From positions 4,211,501 through 4,275,500 of the forward strand of contig CAJFCV020000005.1 of the NCBI GenBank assembly GCA_904066235.2: a DNA stretch of 64,000 nt, read 5' to 3'. The translations under genes and the position numbers were made by a program. Source of the DNA: Bursaphelenchus xylophilus (lineage: Eukaryota; Nematoda; Chromadorea; Rhabditida; Aphelenchoididae). This document shows, piece after piece, positions 11,392 to 22,835 of the stretch; positions within the stretch are counted from its first letter, which is position 1, and each line of letters starts with the position of its first letter. Below the pieces are notes generated by a model. The model was given only the letters and a program-made list of their open reading frames with translations, did not search any database and was not told where the DNA came from.

Positions 11392-12149
11392 TATATAGCC
11401 TCAACCGTTAGTCTGTTTTTATTTTCAACAAAAAATGTGGCATTCTGCGGTATGAATCGTTCAATTTGCAATATAATTACACGCGACTTTACAATTTTAA
11501 ATTCGTACCTCTCGAATGTCAACACAGCTCATATTAATTTTTTTCTAAATTGTGCCTATTCAACAGAGGTTCTTGAACTTTATCAGACTCTGGCAAAACA
11601 AGCAAGATTTTCGTGGGACTGCCCTTTATAGTGTGGGTTCAGGTTCCTTTTCTTTGAATAACACCAAAAATTGTAGTAAGAGGAATCCAGAAGTCATCGG
11701 AATCAGGTTTTAGAAAAAATTTGGAGTCACCGGATTTATTTCTACAGTATGCATTTCCGCAAAAAATCCGATTTTTATGCATCAACTCATCTCTGCAAAG
11801 CTCAAGCCAACATTTTTATGAAACGGTAAAACAAATTAATTAAGGGGTAGCGTTTCGAATTATCGTCAGAAATGCGTGCAATTACAGTTTTATTATAGGT
11901 TGCCCCGCAAATGGTGTCCCTCTTCGAGAATTGTATAAAAACATAAGCGGTAAAATTTCAAAATATTGCACCATTTTGTAGCCGAGATCTCAAGCTTTTT
12001 CTTGAATTATCGATGAAATTGCTCGAAAAAGATCACATAAATTTCGGTAAAACTTGGCACAAATAGGGATGACAATTTTTCTAAAGAATTTCGGTAGATT
12101 TTCGGCTCGTTTTCTTAGAGTGACTTAACAAATTTATTCACCAAGAACA
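11392..12149. other. Intergenic between foldback element and receptor B
   Basis: A 64-codon open frame (11437-11631, plus) has no recognisable feature. I see no gene and no clear repeat. Confidence 0.35.
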
Positions 12150-13492
12150 TTATTTCCAGGCACTTTCCAGCTGTTGGAAATACATTTCCGTTTCTTTACA
12201 ATAGTTTACTTTGTTTCTCCGTGGGTCCGGATTTATCCGGAATATCCATCTAAAATCCTTAACAAATACTCGTTTGATAACTGGCGTGTAGTTGACGATA
12301 CAGTAAATATGGCATAATGAGTAAATGTCCGCAGTGCAATAGCCGAGCTTAAAAGTTCAAAGACTTGTAAAATACGGGCACTTAACCTACTTGCGCCAAA
12401 AATTTTGATATGATTGTATTTTCTCCATATTTCTTTACAATACTTCCACGATAGCCGCCCAATGCAGCTCCAATCAGGGCTTGAATTGTGTAGAGAAACA
12501 TGGACATTGATATGGAGGAGGTTGTCAACGAGTTCTCTGTGGCTTGATATCGAGCACTAAGGCTCTCTAGAGTCAGTCGGTTCAGGTGATTCCGACTGGT
12601 TCGGCGCTTGAGGAAGAAGAGCCACTAAATAGCAAAATGTGTAGATTTTTTAGAGTCATTTTGACTTACGATGGCTCCACAAATACAAGTAACGGCAGCA
12701 AATGCATATCCGAGAAATTCCCATTCCCAATGCAAGTCGGTTGTTACACAACCAGTACATGAGTTTTCGAAGTCAAAATTATCGAAGTTGATCGAGAAAA
12801 CGTACCAACAGATTGTTCCAACCAACAGGCTTTGAATTATCTGGAAAGCAAGGGGTTTTTATGGGGCTTCGACCTCGAAGTTAGCACAATTCTAACCATA
12901 AGTTGGCTACATTTTATAAGTAGGCCACATATCAATTTATACAATCATTTTCAAAAAGATACGGCCTCGAGGACACGGTTCTCACCTACCACAACGGTAA
13001 CCAGCATACATCCCAATGTTTTTGGTTTGTGCTCGTACACATTGACCCAAACGTAGGCAATCTGTCGCTCCAAAGCCAACATAAACATGCTGACTGCACA
13101 GGAAATTGCTGCACAATTACTAATCCACGCAATCATTGAGCATTTTACATTAACAAAGAAGCGATCCTTCACATCTTTGGTGGCTTGGTAATACATCCGA
13201 CCAATTGGCATGGTAAAGTGCATTAATTCGTAAGATAAAGCGGTGCTACACTGAAATTTTCATATTTTTAAGTAAGCAGAAAGCGCAAAAATATACTTAC
13301 CACATTGATTCTGAAGTTGACATGGATTGCTGTGGTGGCAGCGACTCTTATGATAAAATAAACGTTCACAAAGAAATTAAAAATTCCGAAGAGCTGGTAA
13401 GAATAATAAAAATATTCGGCAAATTGCTCAAGGTTCGAATATTCCGCGATTGATTGGAGATTCTCGTAATCCAACGTGCAGTTTTGAAGCAT
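12150..13492 (-). CDS. Sra-superfamily seven-transmembrane chemoreceptor B
   Basis: Five exons (13301-13492, 12990-13250, 12670-12840, 12391-12624, 12150-12347), all in phase 0, encode 351 residues. Signatures match receptor A: HVNFRI after helix 1, CSTALSYELMH opening exon 2, ALERQIAYVWVNVYEHKP, CVTTDLHWEWEF, LSARYQATEN, YGENTI and a final YFQQLESAW. Exons 2 to 5 have exactly the lengths of those in receptor A (261, 171, 234, 198), so the pair arose by duplication of a whole gene with its introns. It should be a plasma-membrane receptor in sensory neurons; the ligand is unknown. The exact Sra-superfamily branch is not certain. Confidence 0.85.
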
Positions 13493-14782
13493 GGTAAGCG
13501 TGCTTCAACTGAAAATAATAAAAGTAATTTTGTTTGTACGCTAGACAAACAGTGAATTCTAAATTAAATTTGTATGTATTATAAGATTAACTTTGTAGGT
13601 AAATATAAGTCCAATATATTAGTTCGTCACGAAAGTAATGAGAACAGTGTCGCTGCGCCGATTACGTCACTGACAATGAGGTGAAACCCAATTTGAAACA
13701 ATTCATTTTCCCGGCGGAGATGGGATTTTCGGGGCGAAATTGTACCCATTATTTTCCCGACAGACGAATACCCGAAACTGCTGGTCTTTAGAAATATATC
13801 AAATGAAATCAAAGCGGGTTTTTAATAAGTCATCAGCGGCTTTAAAGATACAAAATGCGTCTTCTAGGATTTTATTCTTGGATTATAAGGCCCGCAGAAA
13901 AAAGTGTGGAGTTATGATATCAAGCTGTCTGGAAAATAATGTGGATTCTTGGAATTAGCCATCATAGCTTTGAGACGGCTAGCCGCGATTGAGGATTTCG
14001 CGACTACGATGACTAGACATTTTCCTGTAACAAATCTGCATTATTTTCCTGGCAGAGTGATATTAAAACAACCCCGCCTCTAACACTTCCTTTGCAAATT
14101 ATACTGTGATCAAATTATATCGTCTTAAAACGGCGTTAAAAGAGATTGTAGTTGTAGCATAATACGAAAAATGTCAATAAATCTATTCTTTGAATGACTG
14201 CTGAGCCTTGGCCAAAAAGTAGAAACGTCAAAAAATACCATAACAAGCGAAATTGGCAGTCGTCTTTTAATACCGACATCTACTAATTATTTCAACTATC
14301 AACATTTATTAAGTACTCATATGTCATCAGACAGGAGCCCCGGCCTATTCATCCGACTAAAAGTTACCTGAGTTCCGCATGTTTAGTGCAACCCAGGCAA
14401 TTCAAAAAATTTTGTCTTTTGCGTCATAAAATTCAGAAGGATAAAAGTATTACAATGTGACTATGATTGGTCAAGATTAATGTTTGTTTTATAGTCTTTC
14501 ATTACTATAAAGTGCACCTTCTTGCATGTTCTTGTCGGAATTGCAGATGATTACACTTTCAGACACCTTTAGAGACAGCTACTTTTACTAATGATATTTT
14601 AACAAGCTGCTTGTAGTCTTGAATGCATTTTTGGCTCAATATATTCGTTGGTATTTCAAAGGTTGTCACGGAACGATTCAATCTTTGAGAGAGAATTTGT
14701 AGAGCCTTTGGAAAAAAAGTTTGCTGGAAATTGTGGTTTATACGGTGAATTTCAAAGGCGAACGTGCCAAATATTACATATA
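13493..14782. other. Intergenic with MITE relics, between receptor B and histone H2A
   Basis: No gene seen. The sequence near 13740-13757 contains the inverse of GTCTGTCGGGAAAATAATG. A second pair, CTGTCTGGAAAATAATG near 13930 and its near-inverse near 14040, brackets about 120 bp. These look like decayed ends of the same small element family as the intact one at 24006-24154. Confidence 0.45.
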
Positions 14783-14818
14783 TTTATTACATTTTCAATA
14801 TATACACAGTGAATTTGT

Positions 14819-14834
14819 GGCCCTGAAGAGGGCC
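14819..14834 (-). terminator. Histone 3' hairpin (H2A)
   Basis: On the minus strand it reads GGCCCTCTTCAGGGCC, a 6-bp stem with a 4-base loop starting with C, followed by ACAA. This is the SLBP-binding site used for histone mRNA 3' processing. AATAAA follows at 14783-14788. Confidence 0.93.
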
Positions 14835-14892
14835 GTTTGGGATCAGAATTGCTCGTTTGGCGAGGCTAAGACCATGAGGCTAAGATTCCAGC

Positions 14893-15276
14893 TTAGGCCT
14901 GGCTGTCTCCGGTCTTCTTGGGCAGAAGGACGGCGTTGATGTTGGGGAGGACACCACCTTGAGCGATGGTAACTCCGGCCAAGAGTTTGTTCAACTCCTC
15001 GTCATTTCTGACGGCCAATTGCAAGTGGCGGGGGTTGATTCTGGACTTTTTGTTGTCGCGGGCGGCGTTTCCGGCCAACTCCAAAACTTCAGCGGCCAAG
15101 TATTCGAGGACGGCGGCGAGGTAGACGGGGGCTCCGGCACCAACTCGTTGGGCGTAGTTGCCCTTGCGGAGGATACGGTGGAGACGACCCACGGGGAACT
15201 GGAGTCCGGCTCGGGATGAGCGGGACTTGGCCTTGCCTCCGGTCTTGGCTTTGCCTCCTTTTCCACGTCCAGACAT
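14893..15276 (-). CDS. H2A: Histone H2A, replication-dependent
   Basis: A single exon encodes 127 residues starting [20 protein letters not shown], with the H2A core [12 protein letters not shown], acidic-patch region and [11 protein letters not shown] tail. It packages DNA in the nucleosome with H2B. The gene is intronless and followed by the histone hairpin at 14819-14834, as expected for an S-phase gene. A TATATA box lies at 15351-15356, 75 bases upstream of the ATG. It is the last gene of a one-strand H3-H2B-H4-H2A series. The tail lacks the SQEY motif of H2A.X, so it is a canonical H2A. Confidence 0.97.
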   Translation of the reverse strand: MSGRGKGGKAKTGGKAKSRSSRAGLQFPVGRLHRILRKGNYAQRVGAGAPVYLAAVLEYLAAEVLELAGNAARDNKKSRINPRHLQLAVRNDEELNKLLAGVTIAQGGVLPNINAVLLPKKTGDSQA

Positions 15277-15350
15277 TGTTGAGCGAGTTTGAGCGAGTTG
15301 CTGATCGAACCAAAGAATTGGTATGAAAATTTGAGGGGAAAGCGCTGGTT

Positions 15351-15356
15351 TATATA
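15351..15356 (-). promoter_or_regulatory. TATA box of H2A
   Basis: TATATA about 75 bases before the H2A ATG, in the same relative position as TATA motifs of the other three histone genes here. Confidence 0.65.
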
Positions 15357-16169
15357 GTTCCTGCCGAGTGGGGAGGGGTTTTAGGAAAGGGGAGTGGCCA
15401 CTACTGGTGTGTCGGCGTCCGAATTCGAGCGGGAAATGGACGCTCGCGCCAAAAAATAGCGCGGAGAATCGGCGAAAAAACAGGCATCAAGGGGAAGCGA
15501 ATATGGATCAGGCATTGCGTATGACTTCTATTACCACTCTTCAACTTGCGTTATATTTCATTTATTATACAGACAGAACTGGAGAGTCTCAAAAATACAA
15601 ATTTTGTGCAAGCACATACAGTTTCAAAATCTACTGAAATCTTGATAGAAATGTAATGCATTTTTGCTCTTTTACCACCAGAACAATAAATTTTATATTC
15701 AAGTATTTGTAGGATCTTCAAAATTTCTTAGTAAAGCTAAAAAAGTAAAAGTTTGCAGCCGCAACCGCTTTTCTCCATAAAATTTATATCTTGGGTGTTT
15801 GAAGAAGCCAACGAAACAAGCTGCGATTACAAATGAGGCCTCAGGAAATTTTGTATTTCTTCATGCTATTGTTGCTCTTCCTTGGATAGAGAGCTTAATT
15901 TAGTTTAGTGTACAAAGCATTTACAAATATTATGTATTGTGCGGTACTCTGCAGTATTATCTTTTTGAGACACAAAAAATTGTTGTCTTCCCCCAACCTC
16001 TTTTGTGACTTAATTGAGTATTGCAGGTTTACTTATGATTTGGAACCGTTCTTCTTGCTTTGCAGCCTTGTGAAATAGAGTTTGGACACTCTCATTTCTC
16101 ATAGTTATACATATTCTCTCCAAAAGTCTTCTACATATAATTTCCCTTAAAACAAGTACACATTTCTAA
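15357..16169. other. Intergenic between H2A promoter and H4 3' end
   Basis: No gene seen. Short open frames lack any domain. Confidence 0.4.
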
Positions 16170-16210
16170 TTTATTTACAAACACAAATAAATGAGGCAAG
16201 GTTCAATTGT

Positions 16211-16226
16211 GGCCCTGAAGAGGGCC
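16211..16226 (-). terminator. Histone 3' hairpin (H4)
   Basis: GGCCCTCTTCAGGGCC on the minus strand, identical to the H2A and H2B hairpins. AATAAA follows 36 bases later. Confidence 0.93.
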
Positions 16227-16282
16227 GTTTGGGATCAATGAAGTTGTCGTGTGGAGGGCACGGGCCGACGAGCAGGGTCGAC

Positions 16283-16597
<315 letters not shown>

Positions 16598-16657
16598 TCA
16601 CTTGATTCCGAGTTGGTACGACTCTGCGTATGAAGAAAAACTGCTCAAACCACTCTT

Positions 16658-16663
16658 TATATA
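16658..16663 (-). promoter_or_regulatory. TATA box of H4
   Basis: TATATA on the minus strand, 64 bases upstream of the H4 start codon. Confidence 0.65.
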
Positions 16664-17640
16664 CGCGAAGAAGATGGGGTGGGCGGGGCTTATTCGAGCG
16701 CGAATACGAACTAAAAATAAGAGAGTCGTGCATCGATGATGGCTTGGCTTGGTTTGCGAAGGAAAACGCGTCCTCTAGAAAGTGACCTAGGTCAATTTTG
16801 GCGCCAAGGAATGGACGAGGGCCATCTGCGCCTCGGAATGAGAAAGAGAAAATTTAAGGAAACAAACTACAGTAATCTTAATTTGAATTGAAGATCTGTT
16901 CAAAGTTACATTATAATTGCTAATCTGGGAAGTAATTGCAACCCATAAAATGACTTTGAAAAATCTAGGGCGTAATTTCGCAAGTATGCATCTAAAGTTG
17001 AAACATTCAATCGAAATAAAGTGAAAAAAAAATAGAATGTGTAAAGTGCAATTTGAGAAAGTATATGTGCGAATCTTGCTAATAATTTAGTTGTAAAGTC
17101 CAACAATTCATTGTCACATTTTTTTGTAGCGGGAGATTTCAAAAATTTTTACATTGAGATGGTTTCAGAGAATCTTTTATTGCCGTCGAAATATTTATTA
17201 ATAAAATTAATGTATGTATTTTTGCACTTGACGGGAAATTGCAGTGTAATCATTTTATAACTAACTTACACACAAAAAACCTAAACTTGCCTACAGATAA
17301 CAAGCAATATCAAATCTCCCATTAGTCGCTAAAAAGGCGAATTAACCTCCGTACTGTAAACCCTTCTGTAACGAATAGTTCCTTTTGGTTCTTTACAGAG
17401 GCTTGGTTGTAAAATTTACCATACCTCTTGCTGATTGTTGTATAATATTATATTTGCGATCAGGAAACAGCACCTTAACAGGCACCACATTATTACTCAT
17501 TTGTTAATCAACTTTCTGTCTTTTGTATTCATTTTTAAGTCCTGTAGCGGATCCGAACCTTAATTTTAAGTGTACTAAATTTTCTTCTTGAAGATGCTTT
17601 CCGCCATCTGGAATGACATTAAAAGATCAAATACGTTTTC
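16664..17640. other. Intergenic between H4 promoter and H2B 3' end
   Basis: AT-rich, no gene or repeat recognised. Confidence 0.4.
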
Positions 17641-17675
17641 TTTATTACAAACAAATAAATATGGCATGTAGTTGT

Positions 17676-17691
17676 GGCCCTGAAGAGGGCC
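17676..17691 (-). terminator. Histone 3' hairpin (H2B)
   Basis: GGCCCTCTTCAGGGCC on the minus strand; AATAAA follows 30 bases later. Confidence 0.93.
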
Positions 17692-17752
17692 GTTTGGGAT
17701 CAAAATGGTTGACGCGGGACTTGTGCAAGTCCTCCGAGTACAGTCATCCAGT

Positions 17753-18124
17753 TTACTTGGAGGAGGTGTACTTGGTGACGGCCTTGGTACCTTCGGAGAC
17801 GGCGTGCTTGGCCAACTCTCCGGGAAGGATCAGTCTGACGGAGGTCTGGATTTCGCGGGACGAGATGGTGGACCTCTTGTTGTACTGGGCCAATCGGGAG
17901 GCTTCGGCGGCGATGCGCTCGAAGACGTCGTTGACGAAGGAGTTCATGATGCTCATGGCCTTGGAGGAGATTCCAGTGTCGGGGTGGACCTGCTTCAACA
18001 CACGGTAGATGTAGACGGAGTAGGTCTCCTTTCTCGACTTTCTTCTCTTCTTGCCGTCGGTCTTGGCCACCTTGGTGGACTTGACAGCCTTCTTCGCGCC
18101 TTTACCAGTTGGTTTCGGAACCAT
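17753..18124 (-). CDS. H2B: Histone H2B
   Basis: A single exon encodes 123 residues starting [12 protein letters not shown], with the H2B fold ([19 protein letters not shown], then [15 protein letters not shown]) and the C-terminal AVTKYTSSK containing the ubiquitination lysine. An in-frame ATG at 18151 would add MSAQLLRSS, but standard H2B N-termini begin near the second Met, which I use. The hairpin is at 17676-17691, AATAAA at 17641-17646, and TATAAAA at 18181-18187. It pairs with H2A in the nucleosome and is oriented like the other histone genes of the cluster. Confidence 0.96.
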   Translation of the reverse strand: MVPKPTGKGAKKAVKSTKVAKTDGKKRRKSRKETYSVYIYRVLKQVHPDTGISSKAMSIMNSFVNDVFERIAAEASRLAQYNKRSTISSREIQTSVRLILPGELAKHAVSEGTKAVTKYTSSK

Positions 18125-18180
18125 GCTTGATCTCAAGAGTTGTGCGGACACAATGAGGAGAACTGACGAAGACCCTGGTC

Positions 18181-18187
18181 TTTTATA
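18181..18187 (-). promoter_or_regulatory. TATA box of H2B
   Basis: TATAAAA on the minus strand, 57 bases upstream of the chosen ATG. Confidence 0.65.
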
Positions 18188-18955
18188 GGCGACGTTAAGC
18201 AGCGTTGGCGCATGGGCGGGGCTTGATCTGGCGCGCTTTTCTGTAGTGTTTGTGGAAGAGGCGAATGGGAGGATCGGTTAGAGTGACCTCTCAAAAATGG
18301 CGCGCTTTTAATTTGGATCTTGAATAATGTAGAAGCTTTGTGTAAACGAAGAAATAGCATTGGACAGAGAAACCATAGAAAAATCAGTACTTATGAAAGA
18401 TGGCTCGAGCTTGAAATACACAAGTCCTTATCTTAATATAACACAAATTGACAAATTCAACCACTGCTAGTAATGTTTTACGCATTGGTTGCATAGAAAC
18501 ATATTTTGACAATAAGTTATGGGGTGCTTAAATATCAGAGTAAGGTTATATTTTTTTTTGTGCACGAACAACAAACGCCTGTAATGCAAAATCTGTCTAT
18601 AAAAACAATCTCATAGTCACAACAGTCGATTAAGTAATTATAAACCTTCGCATAACGAAGCCTTTGCATGAAGATAATTTTTTTGTCGTTTGCAATATTT
18701 TGTATGTATAGATGCTTGAATGTATTTTATTCTTTACGACACTTTATTTGAGCGTAGCTTTGAATCATACTTATTGATTTATGAGTCCACCTGGGATATC
18801 TGTGCATGATTTGAAACGCGACTATCTTTACTTGGATATTTTCTTTATTCAAGGTTTCCAGTTCAGTTTGTTGCCAGTAAGTAACTCTGACTGTAATGCT
18901 GGAACTTCTATTAATTTTGTTAGATTCTGCAAACACAATTCAAAAAAGAAACAAC
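18188..18955. other. Intergenic between H2B promoter and H3 3' end
   Basis: No gene recognised; short open frames only. Confidence 0.4.
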
Positions 18956-18994
18956 TTTATTTATTCGCAACAAATATATATGGCAGTTAATTGT

Positions 18995-19010
18995 GGCCCT
19001 AAAGAGGGCC
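18995..19010 (-). terminator. Histone 3' hairpin (H3), loop variant
   Basis: GGCCCTCTTTAGGGCC on the minus strand: the stem is identical to that of the other three genes, but the loop ends in T instead of C. AATAAA motifs follow at 18960-18965 and 18956-18961. Confidence 0.92.
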
Positions 19011-19088
19011 GTTTGGGATCAGTTTAGCTTCAGCACAAGTCCATTGGAGTTGAGACGGGCAGCTTTAAGTGATCAGGGAATGATCAAT

Positions 19089-19502
<414 letters not shown>

Positions 19503-19560
19503 TTACTTTCGAAAGCTGAAGTCTGAACGACTGATGGCGAATTCGCCGATCGGCCTGGTA

Positions 19561-19566
19561 TTTATA
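19561..19566 (-). promoter_or_regulatory. TATA box of H3
   Basis: TATAAA on the minus strand, 62 bases upstream of the H3 ATG. Confidence 0.65.
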
Positions 19567-19882
19567 GGAAAAGCGCGAGCGAGAGGCGGGGCTTAATTTT
19601 AGCGCGGCAACGGCGTAGACGCGAAAAAACGCGCCAAGCCTGGTGCGACAGAAAGAAGATGCAACGAAAGGGGTCAACGGAAAAAGGAAAAAGGGGCTTT
19701 CCTTTTCTGAAAAAAACAAGGGACATAAAATTATAAGGAATAGACGCGTATGTAGATATAGCCTCGGAATTTAAATATGACCTATTTATTGCAAAATTCA
19801 GAAATAATTTCACAACAATTTTCAAGGCGAATTAATGTAAACTCAAGCTTCGAAAACTGTCATTTTTCCTCCAGCTATTGAT

Positions 19883-20422
19883 TTAATGCCAGTCGTGTCC
19901 GTGATGACCATGGTGTCCGTCATGATGTCCCCAGCTTCCGTGACCGGCATGACCATGTTCGTCTCCATGGGCAAAGCCAGCATCATGTCCGTGATCATCT
20001 CCAGCTTCATGTCCGTAGTTGGAGTGCCATTCATCTCCAGAGGCATGGGCTTTGTGGCCACCGTAGTCGAGACGAGCCCAGTCAGATTGGTCTCCCTTGT
20101 TGAAGCCTTGTTTCTCGTGATGATCATGGGAATGATCTCCATCCCACCCATGGGCATTGTGGTTGTCATGATGCCAATCAGCTCCGTGACCGTGGTGTTC
20201 TCCATGATGGTCGTCATGATGATCATCGTGGTGGGGCTCCCAACCGTGATGACCGTGATGATGGTCATCGAAAATGGCTAAAATTTAATTTTACAATCAT
20301 AAAAATACATATACTATAATAATGGGAGAAATACCGGATAAAATTCGAAATAACTTACGATGAGACGCGACAAAGCCGAGTCCGACAATCGCAATAACTG
20401 TGGCAGTAACTGGAGAGAACAT
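19883..20422 (-). CDS. Histidine-rich secreted protein, copy 1
   Basis: Two exons (20359-20422 and 19883-20277, joined in phase 1) encode 152 residues. Exon 1 gives a signal-peptide-like segment (MFSPVTATVIAIVGLGFVAS). The rest is hydrophilic and dominated by His, Asp and Gly (FDDHHHGHHGWEPHHDDHHD, ending GHHGHDWH). Clustered His and Asp suggest metal binding (zinc, copper or iron) outside the cell or in the gut lumen, but no family is recognised. The divergent gene at 20619-21138 encodes an almost identical mature part. The Met/Thr-rich frame over the same DNA is an out-of-frame shadow. Confidence 0.75.
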
Positions 20423-20618
20423 GGTTGATAATATTGCAGTAATCGGCCTTTCTCTTATATACTTCACAAAACTCTCAGCAGAACTGGATTCGACATGCAA
20501 ATATCATAAAAATTATTTGTCTCCACCGTCACATTATTGCGCAATAAATTATGTAGACTCAAATTTTATTTACTCGTCTTTATTTGTGAGACAGTATATA
20601 AGACGGACAGAAGAAACA
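20423..20618. promoter_or_regulatory. Divergent promoter of the two histidine-rich genes
   Basis: The 196 bp between the two start codons contains an outward-facing TATA motif for each gene: TATATAAG on the plus strand at 20595-20602, and its equivalent on the minus strand around 20453-20461. Co-expression from one short bidirectional promoter is the simple inference. Confidence 0.6.
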
Positions 20619-21138
20619 ATGTCATCGTATCATTGCAACATGGTCTCCTCCGTCTACTCGGCTTCGTTCGTTCTCCTTTGCGGTCTAGGTCTGGCTGCGG
20701 CTTCAGGTAAAACCTATTTCTTTTAATAACTCCTCTTATTTAGGTCTTTTCGACGACCATCATCATGGTCATCACGGCTGGGAGCCCCACCACGATGATC
20801 ATCATGACGACCATCATGGAGAACACCACGGTCACGGAGCTGATTGGCATCATGACAACCACAATGCCCATGGGTGGGATGGAGATCATTCCCATGATCA
20901 TCATGAGAAACAAGGCTTCAACAAGGGAGACCAATCTGACTGGGCTCGTCTCGACTACGGCGGCCACAAAGCCCATGCTTCCGGAGATGAATGGCACTCC
21001 AACTACGGACATGAAGCTGGAGATGATCACGGACATGATGCTGGCTTTGCCCATGGAGACGAACATGGTCATGCCGGTCACGGAAGCTGGGGACATCATG
21101 ACGGACACCATGGTCATCACGGCCACGACTGGCATTAA
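20619..21138 (+). CDS. Histidine-rich secreted protein, copy 2
   Basis: Two exons (20619-20706 and 20744-21138, joined in phase 1 by a 37-bp intron) encode 160 residues. Exon 1 gives a signal-peptide-like segment whose hydrophobic core is SFVLLCGLGLAAAS; a second in-frame ATG at 20640 is an alternative start. The mature part (LFDDHHHGHHGWEPHHDD to GHHGHDWH) matches that of copy 1 almost residue for residue, and both second exons are exactly 395 bp. Signal exons and introns are unrelated between the copies. Function is unknown; composition points to metal binding. Confidence 0.75.
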
Positions 21139-21570
21139 ATGTTGTCTGCTCTTCGAATTTTGAAAAATAAATTAGTTGCATCAAAAGTGTTTCCTCGACA
21201 AAGTTTACTTTTTCACTGATTATTATATCCCGTTCGTGCAATACATAATTAGGTTATTATGTGTGACTTTTTTGTGCTGTAGTCTCCAATATGCAGGACA
21301 CAGCTAGTGGGAAAATCACAATACTGTTTAATTAGCACTCTCAGCTAGTAATTAGGTATGACAAAAATATTTTTGGAATGGATTACAAAACTGTTTGAAG
21401 AATGGACAGCAATCATTAAAAATATCAGAGTAAGTGGGAGGAGACCTTGAGAAAGACAATATACTGTATATAAGGGCACGTGATTCACATTGAAATATAT
21501 AACCCATTCCTACAAACGAGGAAGTGGGAGTGCAACAAATTGCAGGTTCTCTTACGAAAGCCTTATTTCA
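21139..21570. other. Intergenic, no gene seen
   Basis: AT-rich. A TATATAAG motif at about 21474 resembles the histidine-rich gene promoters, but no coding sequence follows. Confidence 0.35.
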
Positions 21571-22835
21571 TCATACACTCCTAATTCCTGGCGGATTCCA
21601 CGTTGAGTCCAGCTGATTAAAGTAAACTTCAGTCTCCATTGCATGATCGGTGTTTGGCCTTATCCTAGATTTCAAGCAGAAAACCCATCTGAAGTCGCTT
21701 GTTATTTTGTTTTGGAGTAGCGGATTATACCATAAGATACAGAACGAATGTATAAATGAGTAAATATCTCCAACGAAATAACCAAACTAAATAATCAGAT
21801 ATATGAAATCATAGATATGACTCACAGTAACCAACATTCTAGAAGAGATAGTATTCTCCCCATGATGATATACCACATATCCTCGAAGAGCACCTGATGT
21901 TATTCCAACGACAGTCAAGAGTAAATAAAAGAACATAGAGCGGTAAATCGAGCACATAGTTTGATAATTCTCGGTGGCTTGATATCTGGCACTTAGATTT
22001 TTCAAATTGAGACGGGTCTTCTTACTGAGCTTTGCCCGGCGGCTGAGAATCCGTACCCACTAAAACAAATGTAAAATTATTTGCAAAACCATTTATTTAG
22101 AGCCTTTTTAAATTAAAACTTACCACAAGACCAGCAGCACAACTTCCAAACGCCAAAACGTACGCCCCAAATTGCCACTGCCAAGTAACATCGGTCGCGG
22201 CACATCCCAATCTTGAGGTATATACGTCAAACCTGCTAAGATAGACAACAAAGTAACACCATAAAGCGGCTCCGCAAATAGAACTTTGCAGAACTACGAT
22301 CGTGCCTAAGGCGCACCCCAAAGTATTTGGCTTCTCTTCGTACACATCAACCAGTCGATAAGCGAGATGCCGCTCTAGGGCCAACATAAACATAGCGCTA
22401 GCTGAACCAAAGACGGCAATGTTGTTGATAACTCCAACGGCGATGCAGCCAACGTTTGGCCAAAATCGAGGCTCGATAAAGACAGTGTAGTCGTTGTAGA
22501 AATGGGCTAGGCCTTCAGTGAGGGACATTAGTTCCAGAGAGATAATAGTGTTACACTGTAATTCCATCAGTATGATATACTGCGTTTAATATTTTAAAGA
22601 AACTGTAGAGCTATCTTGGGATCTGCTTTTAAAGAAATCTTACCACAGAGATCCTAAAATTGATATGTAAAGCTGTCGAGTAAGCAATCCTGACCACAAA
22701 ATACAACTGACAAATCAAATTTACAGCACCAATAATTTTGGTGTAAGACAACATCCGATAATACCAATCTTCTCTGCCCTCCAAATACGGATCTGATCGC
22801 ATTTTATCCCAGTCCATGGAATAATTTGACTCCAT
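21571..22835 (-). CDS. Sra-superfamily seven-transmembrane chemoreceptor C
   Basis: Four exons (22644-22835, 22124-22555, 21826-22059, 21571-21786), all phase 0, encode 357 residues. An in-frame ATG at 22847 could add four residues. Signatures are HINFRI, CNTIISLELMSL, ALERHLAYRLVDVYEEKP, the conserved cysteine in CAATDVTWQWQFG, LSARYQATEN and HHGENT. Exon 2 (432 bp) equals the sum of exons 2 and 3 in the other three receptors (261+171), so the intron between them is absent here. The C-terminus runs six codons past the conserved ..YFNQLDSTW (PPGIRSV). Membrane receptor, ligand unknown. Confidence 0.85.

Noticed and set aside
14959..15219. Plus-strand frames opposite the histone genes (also at 16229-16633, 17705-18130 and 18993-19526)
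   Set aside because: These are antisense shadows of GC-rich, codon-biased histone genes.
20765..21163. Met/Thr/Ile-rich frames over the histidine-rich genes on both strands
   Set aside because: They are shifted readings of CAT/GAT/CAC codons. The frame with a signal exon, matching phase-1 splice and stop gives the His/Asp-rich protein.
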